DNA from: JANQPX01 sp039197065
Lineage (GTDB): Bacteria; Pseudomonadota; Alphaproteobacteria; Geminicoccales; Geminicoccaceae
Assembly (NCBI GenBank): GCA_039197065.1
Contig: JBCCUL010000047.1
Span: 1 to 48,994 of the forward strand
DNA length: 48,994 bases
Direction of reading: 5' to 3'
Below, piece after piece: positions 43,691 to 48,994 of the stretch. The notes under the pieces are model-generated. The model did no database searches and was not told where the DNA came from. It saw only the letters and a program-made list of their open reading frames with translations. The stretch's first letter is position 1. Each line of letters opens with the position of its first letter. The translations under genes were made by a program, and so were the position numbers.

Positions 43691-44218
43691 CTAGAGACTG
43701 CTCAGGAGATCATCGACGGTCCTATTCAAGATCGGATGCCGCCACTCGGGCAGGATCGATGCCATGGGCTCGAGCACAAAACGACGCTCGTGCATTCGTG
43801 GGTGCGGCAAGACGAGATCCTTAGTGTTGATGATCGCGTCGTCTATAGCGATGAGATCCAGGTCAATCGGCCTTGGTTGCCAGGGCTTGGAGTCCGGCAG
43901 GCGCTGCCGACCAAGATCGGTCTCGATCGCCAGCAACCCGTTCAGGACCTGCGAAGGCGTTAGGTTTGTTGCGAAGACGGCGACGCCGTTCAAAAAGGGT
44001 GGATGCCAGTCGGCATCGTCATCGGGGTGAACCACGGCCTTTGTTTCCACAAGGTCTGATCGAGCGAGGCACGCGCCGACAGTTTGCTCGATTCTGCCAA
44101 TGGCTTGATCGATGATCTGCAGCCGATCGCCCATGTTGCTTCCCAAGGCGACCACGGTCTTAGCTAGCGCTCGCTCAGACAGAGCTTTTTGGTCTTTGCC
44201 GAAGGTTCGGGCCGTCAT
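43691..44218 (-). CDS. folK: 6-hydroxymethyl-7,8-dihydropterin pyrophosphokinase
   Basis: The 175-residue kinase has GSNMGDR for the first loop, PWQPRPIDLDLIAID for the metal and ATP site, and LPHPRMHERRFVLEPM, all diagnostic of HPPK. It transfers pyrophosphate from ATP to 6-hydroxymethyl-dihydropterin. ATG at 44218 is preferred, with AGGCAGG 8 nt upstream, over a GTG at 44227. It is followed by folE and preceded by folB. Confidence 0.94.
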   Translation of the reverse strand: MTARTFGKDQKALSERALAKTVVALGSNMGDRLQIIDQAIGRIEQTVGACLARSDLVETKAVVHPDDDADWHPPFLNGVAVFATNLTPSQVLNGLLAIETDLGRQRLPDSKPWQPRPIDLDLIAIDDAIINTKDLVLPHPRMHERRFVLEPMASILPEWRHPILNRTVDDLLSSL

Positions 44219-44249
44219 GTGAAGCACCTGCCTTGTGGAGCAATGCTGC

Positions 44250-44621
44250 TCATCGGTAACGAAGCACTTCGATTTCGGGCACGGCCGAGTCCGGAAAAAT
44301 ATCCGGCTTTCGAAGGCGCACGAGGCAGGCCTCGACCTTGTCGTCTCGAAGACAGTAATTGACGAGATCTTCCGCCCAGGCTTCCAGAAGATCCGTGTGA
44401 TCTCGCTTCGGCCATTCGTCGTAAAGATATCGGTAGATCGGCTCGTAGTTCAGGCATTGATCGAGAGCTTCGCCACGATAGCCTCGATGGCGGCGATAAA
44501 GCTCAACATCGACTTCGACAGTCTGTGGCTGTCGTTTCTCATGCTCGAAGGCGCCGACTCTGATCTGGACTGCGGCGTTTTTGAGCGACAGTTTCTGGTA
44601 GCTGCTGTCCGAGACCCACAT
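44250..44621 (-). CDS. folB: Dihydroneopterin aldolase
   Basis: The 123-residue FolB-type protein shows the T-fold pattern: IRVGAFEHEKRQPQTVEVDVELY at the first strand pair, a middle LNYEPIYRYLYDEW with the conserved Tyr, LLEAWAEDLVNYCL and the final VRLRKPDIFPDSAVPEIEV. It makes 6-hydroxymethyl-dihydropterin (and glycolaldehyde) from dihydroneopterin. It is the first gene of the leftward folB-folK-folE unit, divergent from the DHPS-like gene across 92 bp. Confidence 0.9.
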   Translation of the reverse strand: MWVSDSSYQKLSLKNAAVQIRVGAFEHEKRQPQTVEVDVELYRRHRGYRGEALDQCLNYEPIYRYLYDEWPKRDHTDLLEAWAEDLVNYCLRDDKVEACLVRLRKPDIFPDSAVPEIEVLRYR

Positions 44622-44713
44622 TCAACCATGCTCCAAAGCGCGAGGGGACAAGCGTTGACAAAAAGACGAAATCAAACCGTGTACGTCAGGTACGATGACC
44701 ATGGATCATTTTC

Positions 44714-45595
44714 ATGATCGACCCCGACAGACTTCGCAGCCTTTGGGACCGGCATAACGACGCGCTGACCGGCGCGATCGAGACGGTTTCGCTGCCTTCG
44801 GTATCGCTGACCTTCGACGATCGCGCCTATCAGATGGGCGTGATCAACCTCTCACCCGACTCATCCTATCGCGAGAGCATCTGTCTTTCCGTAGAGCAGG
44901 CTGTGTATCGCGGCCGGCGTATGCAGCTGGAAGGTGCGTCTCTGGTCGATATCGGTGCTGAGTCGACTGGCGCTGTCGCGCGCAAGGTCGGCGCCGACGA
45001 ACAGCGGTCCATGCTGATGCCGGTGACCGAAGCCCTGGTCGAGGCCGGCGTCCCAGTTTCGGTCGAGACCTATCATACCGATGTGGCGGAGGCCACGCTG
45101 GATCGAGGCGCCGCTGTGATCAACATGACCGGGCGTCCAAGCGACATCGACCTCTATCGTGCGATCGCGCGTTACAACGCCGGCGTCATCATCTGTTTCA
45201 CCGCAGGCAAAGATGCGCGTGAAGACATCGCCTTGCCCGATCGTGACGACCTGGTCGACACGCAGCTAGCCTATTTTCGCGAGCAGCTGGAGCTGGCTCA
45301 AAGCGCAGGTGTCAGAACGATCTGGATCGATCCTGGTTTCGGCTTCTACAACCGTTTGCCGGACGGGCCGGCGCGAGTGGCCTATCAAATCGAAAGCATG
45401 CTACAGGCTTTCCGCTTTCGCATCCTCGGCTGGCCAATCTGCGTGACGATGCCGTCACCTGTCGCCATGTTCAAAGAGGAGGTCCGTTCGGCCGAGACCT
45501 GCTTCGCGACGCTGGCCTTGCTGAGCAAAGCCAATCTTCTTCGAAGCCATGAGGTTGCCCGTGTGCAGCCGGTTATCGAGGCCCTTTCGTCTTGA
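44714..45595 (+). CDS. Diverged dihydropteroate synthase-like, pterin-binding protein
   Basis: The 293-residue TIM-barrel protein matches DHPS in order but not at every key residue. Pterin-pocket positions are kept: MGVINLSPDS (N45), INM (N137), IDPGFGF (D206) and RSHEV near the C-terminus. Changed positions include the DTSK-type aspartate, now Glu118 in SVETYH, and the GxSRKS lysine segment, replaced by TMPSPVAMFK. The enzyme may use a different acceptor than p-aminobenzoate, or bind pterin without making dihydropteroate. A weak GGATC is the only ribosome site. Its stop overlaps the start of the pteridine-reductase gene. Confidence 0.82.
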   Translation: MIDPDRLRSLWDRHNDALTGAIETVSLPSVSLTFDDRAYQMGVINLSPDSSYRESICLSVEQAVYRGRRMQLEGASLVDIGAESTGAVARKVGADEQRSMLMPVTEALVEAGVPVSVETYHTDVAEATLDRGAAVINMTGRPSDIDLYRAIARYNAGVIICFTAGKDAREDIALPDRDDLVDTQLAYFREQLELAQSAGVRTIWIDPGFGFYNRLPDGPARVAYQIESMLQAFRFRILGWPICVTMPSPVAMFKEEVRSAETCFATLALLSKANLLRSHEVARVQPVIEALSS

Positions 45596-46362
45596 CGACG
45601 GGACAAGAACAACTGGTCAGACGCGCTCTCATCACCGGAGGCGGCAGGCGCATCGGGCGTATGCTTGCAAGGCAATTGGCCGAAGAGGGCTTTGATGTCG
45701 CCGTCCACTACAATCGCTCCCAGGACGGCGCCGAGGCTGTCCGCGATGAGATCAGAGCGATCGGTCGAAGAGCGATAACTATCAACGCCGATCTGTCTGA
45801 AGAAGACGCAGTCGCGAACCTTGTCGACGCTGCGATCGATCAGTTGGGACCGCTCGACCTCTTGGTAAACAACGCCAGCCTTTATGAAGGGGATAGCCTA
45901 AGCACGCTCAACATGGAGAGCTGGCGCCTGCTCATCGACATCAATCTGACAGCGCCAGTCTTTTTGATGCAGGCCTTTGCCAAACAGGCCCCCACGCCTG
46001 TGAATGCATCGATCGTCAATGTGCTCGACCAGCAGATTACCGCGCCCTCACCTGAGTATTTCAGTTATTCCGTCGCAAAGATCGGCTTGGAAGGAGCAAC
46101 CAGGCTCGCGGCCTTCGACTTCGCGCCGACTATCCGTGTCAACGGCGTCGCACCTGGACTGGTCCTCGAAAGTGCCGGCCAAACTCATGAGCAATTCGTC
46201 GAACGACAACGGATCATGCCGCTTGGCATCGGGCTCGGGCCGCTCGATATTGCCAATGCCGTCATCTATCTCGCGAACGCCCGACACGTTACCGGTCAAA
46301 CAATCTACGTCGACTCGGGCCAAAGCCTAATGGGTCCTGGGAATAGCAAGCTTGGTACATAG
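45592..46362 (+). CDS. Pteridine-reductase/FolM-type SDR
   Basis: The 256-residue SDR has the arginine-containing cofactor motif TGGGRRIG (15-22) and NNAS at the NNAG position. Its active site is D146, Y159 and K163: an aspartate 13 residues before the tyrosine replaces serine, which is the hallmark of trypanosomatid PTR1 and bacterial FolM. It should reduce dihydropterins or dihydromonapterin with NADPH. The TTG start overlaps the DHPS-like stop (TTGA), so translation is coupled. It belongs with folE, folK and folB functionally. Confidence 0.87.
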   Translation: MTTGQEQLVRRALITGGGRRIGRMLARQLAEEGFDVAVHYNRSQDGAEAVRDEIRAIGRRAITINADLSEEDAVANLVDAAIDQLGPLDLLVNNASLYEGDSLSTLNMESWRLLIDINLTAPVFLMQAFAKQAPTPVNASIVNVLDQQITAPSPEYFSYSVAKIGLEGATRLAAFDFAPTIRVNGVAPGLVLESAGQTHEQFVERQRIMPLGIGLGPLDIANAVIYLANARHVTGQTIYVDSGQSLMGPGNSKLGT

Positions 46363-46500
46363 AATGTCGCGGCAACCAATGATGTTGGCGAACAATCGAG
46401 ACTGCATGCTGAATTCGGCAGCATACCAACGACAAATTCTTTGCCTCATGCAGATCGTCGGCAGATTCTTAGAGAATGCCGTCTTAGGGAGACATGGACC

Positions 46501-46878
46501 ATGGCGGAACAAGAGCTTCGCAACGTGTTAGGGGAACCCCTTGCATCTTGCTCATTCGCCCCCCTGACGGGCTTTTATCGTGACGGCTGCTGCGCGACCG
46601 GGCCACAAGACGTTGGCCGCCATGTCCTGTGTGCTGAGGTCACATCGGCGTTCCTCGAATTTTCCCAATCGCGAGGCAATGATCTGATGACACCGAGGCC
46701 AGAATTCGGCTTTCCGGGGCTCAAGCCGGGTGATCGATGGTGCCTCTGTGCGGATCGATGGCGGGAAGCGCTGGAGCACGACGTGGCGCCGATGGTCGTC
46801 TTGCAGGCAACGCATGAAGCGGCCCTTGACGTCATCGATCTTCAGGATCTGAAGCGCTATGCGCTCGACTTAAGCTGA
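46501..46878 (+). CDS. DUF2237-family protein
   Basis: The 125-residue soluble protein has the DUF2237 signature: NVLGEPLASCSFAPLTGFYR, DGCCATGPQDVGRHVLCA, RGNDLMTPRPEFGFPGLKPG and DRWCLCADRWREA, with several conserved cysteines (CC and CLC) that could coordinate metal. The role of the family is unknown, but its members recur beside light-response and pterin genes. The ATG at 46501 is used rather than the upstream in-frame ATG at 46441, which lacks conservation. Confidence 0.92.
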   Translation: MAEQELRNVLGEPLASCSFAPLTGFYRDGCCATGPQDVGRHVLCAEVTSAFLEFSQSRGNDLMTPRPEFGFPGLKPGDRWCLCADRWREALEHDVAPMVVLQATHEAALDVIDLQDLKRYALDLS

Positions 46879-47066
46879 CAGAGACCTCGCACTGTAACGT
46901 CGAAACGACTGATGCGCTCATTCGCATCGGGAGGCTTTCTCGCATTCCGACCGAAGAAGTCATCTTTATCCCCGGCTCCTCCGTAACATCAACAATCGCA
47001 ACTGAGACTCTACTCACTAATCTCGCAGCAAAAACGGTGATCAAGTTGATTGGCGGAAACACCCTC

Positions 47067-47594
47067 ATGAAGTATTGGTTGATCATAAGCCTGATGATGG
47101 CGACGGCCGGTACTAGCACGGCTATGGCTGATCTCAGGACGGCAAGACATGTCCTCCCCGAGGCCGAACTTGTTGGTGAGGGGCGTTTCAAAATCCTATT
47201 TTGGAATGTGTTCGACGCGGCCCTTTATACGCCACATGGCTCCTGGTCCGAAGAACAGCCATTCGCGTTGTCACTGGCCTTTCATCGTGATCTCCACAGC
47301 GAGCGCATCGTCGAAAAATCGATCGAGCACATGCGAAGACTAGGAGCAGATGATGAGACGAGGCTCGCGCTCTGGTCGCGAGATATAGCGTCCATACTTC
47401 CCGATGTCGACCATGGGACGACGATCACGGGAGTCGTCGACGAGGATGGGTACACACGGTTCTTTGAGAATGGCAGGCCCATTGGCGTGATCCACGATGA
47501 GGAATTCGGCAAGCGCTTTTTGGATGTGTGGCTTGGCGAACAGGCCTCGTTGCCAAAGCTTCGTACGCAGCTTCTCGGTGAGACGGCATCATGA
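47067..47594 (+). CDS. Chalcone isomerase-like secreted protein
   Basis: The 175-residue protein begins with a signal peptide (MKYWLIISLMMATAGTST, cleaved near AMA) and then shows the chalcone-isomerase-like fold: ELVGEGRFKILFWNVFDAALYT, FALSLAFHRDLHSERIVEKSIEHM and RPIGVIHDEEFGKRFLDVWLG. Bacterial members are not chalcone isomerases; they occur in photolyase-linked clusters, probably as periplasmic fatty-acid or lipid binders. An in-frame GTG at 47037 was rejected because it would prepend residues ahead of the signal peptide. Confidence 0.85.
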   Translation: MKYWLIISLMMATAGTSTAMADLRTARHVLPEAELVGEGRFKILFWNVFDAALYTPHGSWSEEQPFALSLAFHRDLHSERIVEKSIEHMRRLGADDETRLALWSRDIASILPDVDHGTTITGVVDEDGYTRFFENGRPIGVIHDEEFGKRFLDVWLGEQASLPKLRTQLLGETAS

Positions 47595-47689
47595 GGAAGA
47601 ACGGTTTTATCTTGGACGAGACCTTGCGCTACTACATCAAGAAATCTGGCCTCATGTGCGCTAAGGTGACGATCCTCATGCGCAAATAG
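47591..47689 (+). CDS. Possible 32-residue protein coupled to the chalcone-isomerase-like gene
   Basis: The ATG at 47591 overlaps the preceding TGA (ATGA), and the frame runs 32 codons to TAG at 47687-47689. The basic peptide starts MRKNGFILDETLRYYIKK and contains one cysteine. It could be a true coupled microprotein or the remnant of a longer gene. The product would lie downstream of the secreted protein, but I see no match. Confidence 0.35.
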   Translation: MRKNGFILDETLRYYIKKSGLMCAKVTILMRK

Positions 47690-47702
47690 GATGGTGCTGT
47701 GA

Positions 47703-48296
47703 TTAGCATAAGCTGATCTTGGCAACCGCGATATCGGCCTGAAAAGCGCGCCCGATGGCAACCAGACCCAAGCGTCGCAGTCGCTTGAGATTCATGGCGG
47801 TGTCGAACCGGTGAGGCACGAATTCGGTGAAGGGAAGTTCGATCGCCTGCCAATCTGTGCTGGCGATGAAGTGGGCCCGGTAGGATTGCCAAGGACGCTT
47901 GGTGTCGGTGGTGCGCAGGTGCAGCGAATATCTCTCGTCGTTGCCGCGAGCGACCAGCCGGATGCCGTGAAAGGCCGAAGCATCGAGTGCGTCACCGGAA
48001 GCGACCAAATCGAGCGAGGCCTGAATGAAGCCTCCATCGTTCTCAAGGCGGACATCGCCGGTGAGCCGTAGGCAATCACGTTCGCCAAGCGTGGTGAGAT
48101 CGATCGTCGCTTCGGACACGCCGCCCATGACCTGGTCGCTGACGGCACGCCACTCCGTCCCGAGTTCCGACGTCAGGCTCCGATTTGAGAAGTCATGGAT
48201 CAGCATGTATCGACCTTGCGCTTTGGCTCTCAAGCAGGGGATCAGTGAGAGGAGCAAGAGAAACGAACGACGACTTCGCACGAAGCCCGAGATCAC
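47703..48296 (-). CDS. CIA30-family secreted protein
   Basis: The 197-residue protein starts with a likely signal peptide (SRRSFLLLLSLIPCLRAKAQ) and continues as a CIA30 (complex I intermediate-associated 30) beta-jellyroll: WRAVSDQVMGGVSEATI, GGFIQASLDL and IELPFTEFVPHRFD. The GTG at 48296 overlaps the preceding stop codon (GTGA), which decides the start; upstream in-frame residues are low-quality. CIA30-like genes recur near photolyase genes, but no biochemical role is established in bacteria. Confidence 0.87.
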   Translation of the reverse strand: MISGFVRSRRSFLLLLSLIPCLRAKAQGRYMLIHDFSNRSLTSELGTEWRAVSDQVMGGVSEATIDLTTLGERDCLRLTGDVRLENDGGFIQASLDLVASGDALDASAFHGIRLVARGNDERYSLHLRTTDTKRPWQSYRAHFIASTDWQAIELPFTEFVPHRFDTAMNLKRLRRLGLVAIGRAFQADIAVAKISLC

Positions 48297-48562
48297 GAGC
48301 CGCGTCTGATGTCGCGACCACGACCATCGTCCTTCAACATGATGACCGCGATCCCCATCTGGACACTCGCCAGCGTGAGGGCGAGAAAAAAGGTGAGGAG
48401 ACACAGTGCCAGCAGACCGACCTCCGATTCCATGATCAGCGTTCGCAGATTTGCGAAATTCGCAATCATCATGAGGGTGAAGGCAACGCAGGCGATCACA
48501 AAGCCGAGGGCGGCATGACGAAGCAGAAAAGTGACCAGCTTAGGCATGGTGTGTGCTTTCAT
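48293..48562 (-). CDS. Small membrane protein of unknown function
   Basis: About 89 residues with two hydrophobic helices (ALGFVIACVAFTLMMIA and VGLLALCLLTFFLALTLA) and a basic C-terminal tail (DDGRGRDIRRGS). The start is uncertain (ATG at 48562 or 48547); an upstream frame to 48646 reads unlike a protein. Its stop is overlapped by the GTG of the CIA30 gene, so they are coupled. No family recognised. Confidence 0.65.
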   Translation of the reverse strand: MKAHTMPKLVTFLLRHAALGFVIACVAFTLMMIANFANLRTLIMESEVGLLALCLLTFFLALTLASVQMGIAVIMLKDDGRGRDIRRGS

Positions 48563-48608
48563 TGATCGACCCGAAGGGCATTCAGCTCTCCCTGCTGGCC
48601 AGTGATTG

Positions 48609-48797
48609 ATGGCCAGGGCGCGCAAAAAAAGCAAGCTGCCGAGCAAGATCTGCCGTCATTGCCTTCGTCCCTTCACCTGGCGAAAGAAATGGGCCCTGTG
48701 CTGGGAGGAGGTGCGCTATTGTTCCAGGCGCTGCGGTAGCGAGGCGCGTCGGGGTGCCGACGTCACCCGCGCCAAGCCATCATCCCTGCAGCGATAA
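48609..48797 (+). CDS. DUF2256-family zinc-ribbon-like protein
   Basis: The 62-residue protein has the DUF2256 pattern: KSKLPSKICRHCLRPFTWRKK then VRYCSRRC, giving C-x2-C ... C-x3-C for a probable zinc site. DUF2256 genes usually lie beside cryptochrome/photolyase or light-response genes. The ATG at 48609 follows an in-frame TTG at 48606. It overlaps the end of the opposing DUF3429 gene by about 35 nt. Confidence 0.88.
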   Translation: MARARKKSKLPSKICRHCLRPFTWRKKWALCWEEVRYCSRRCGSEARRGADVTRAKPSSLQR

Positions 48798-48994
48798 GCA
48801 GACAGGTTATAACGATCGCCGTGAGTGGAATGCGAAGGCGACGATACCAGGCGGGCGCCCAGCCTTGCTGCACGGCCTGAAGATCGGAATAGAGCAGCAG
48901 CGCGAAGGCCGCGGCGATGGCGGCGAGATCGTAAGGACCGTCCAGCAGCAGCGCCAGCCAGGCAATCAGGGCTGGCAGGACGCTGAACGACAGA
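48763..48994 (-). CDS. DUF3429-family membrane protein, partial at window edge
   Basis: The complement of the last 232 nt encodes the C-terminal end of a membrane protein: helices SVLPALIAWLALLLDGPY and AAIAAAFALLLYSDLQAVQQ, then GWAPAWYRRLRIPLTAIVI, ending at TGA (48763-48765). This is the DUF3429 C-terminal pattern. The N-terminal part lies outside the window. DUF3429 also recurs in photolyase neighbourhoods, consistent with the flanking DUF2256 gene. Confidence 0.8.
   Translation of the reverse strand, partial: LSFSVLPALIAWLALLLDGPYDLAAIAAAFALLLYSDLQAVQQGWAPAWYRRLRIPLTAIVITCLLIAAGMMAWRG

Noticed and set aside
46879..47036. Open frame running into the chalcone-isomerase-like gene from upstream
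   Set aside because: It is in frame but has no ATG, GTG or TTG before 47037, and the gene has a proper signal peptide starting at 47067.

Overview
The window looks like chromosome from a high-GC alphaproteobacterium, most likely Hyphomicrobiales or a relative. Evidence is the gene content (NitT/TauT-type ABC transporter, 2-aminobenzoyl-CoA pathway, MimABCD-type diiron monooxygenase, BLUF protein), dense operons with ATGA/GTGA overlaps, and strong GC-rich codon use. No rRNA, tRNA or CRISPR array was found. Decayed insertion sequences lie only at the left edge; two short AT-rich patches (about 35.4-36.3 kb and 40.1-41.0 kb) break the otherwise uniform composition.

Layout. (1) 0-4.4 kb: IS remnants, a sulfotransferase-family gene, and a LysR regulator divergent from a small NTF2-like / tautomerase / SDR cluster, with a 27-bp palindrome between them. 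(2) 4.4-7.8 kb: a GntR-led ABC importer operon. (3) 8.1-10.5 kb: a LysR regulator divergent from two tandem SAM methyltransferases. (4) 10.9-22.6 kb: a tightly overlapping catabolic operon that takes tryptophan through kynurenine and anthranilate (kynA, kynU) to 2-aminobenzoyl-CoA (ligase, flavin monooxygenase/reductase fusion) and on through beta-oxidation-like steps, with its own MarR regulator, a RidA protein, a cupin gene broken by a TAG codon, and an FMO-type monooxygenase. Kynurenine formamidase is absent.

(5) 22.7-25.2 kb: five translationally coupled genes of unrecognised function (one a WD40 protein, one a coiled coil) running away from the monooxygenase promoter. (6) 25.4-35.3 kb: a sigma-54 promoter with two matching 17-bp upstream activator sites, then a long leader and a MimABCD-type soluble diiron monooxygenase operon: hydroxylase alpha, reductase, hydroxylase beta, coupling protein, amidohydrolase, MIP18/DUF59 protein, dedicated GroEL, SDR, and finally a BLUF blue-light photoreceptor. 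Three copies of a 24-nt hairpin element follow successive stop codons at the operon's 3' end. (7) 36.3-40.1 kb: convergent regulatory operon with a 165-aa unknown protein, an AcoR/MimR-type sigma-54 activator and a degenerate COG0523 GTPase. (8) 41.1-42.9 kb: a membrane class III adenylate cyclase.

(9) 43.0-49.0 kb: a second pterin-pathway set (folE, folK, folB, a diverged DHPS-like gene, a pteridine-reductase-type SDR) with DUF2237, chalcone-isomerase-like, CIA30, DUF2256 and DUF3429 genes. Families of the latter kind often sit beside photolyase/cryptochrome genes, so this may be a light- or photodamage-related pterin cluster. With the BLUF gene, a light theme runs through the right half of the window. 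The strongest candidates for something undescribed are the five-gene unknown operon, the BLUF-monooxygenase link, the pterin cluster with its odd DHPS, and the repeated intercistronic hairpins.
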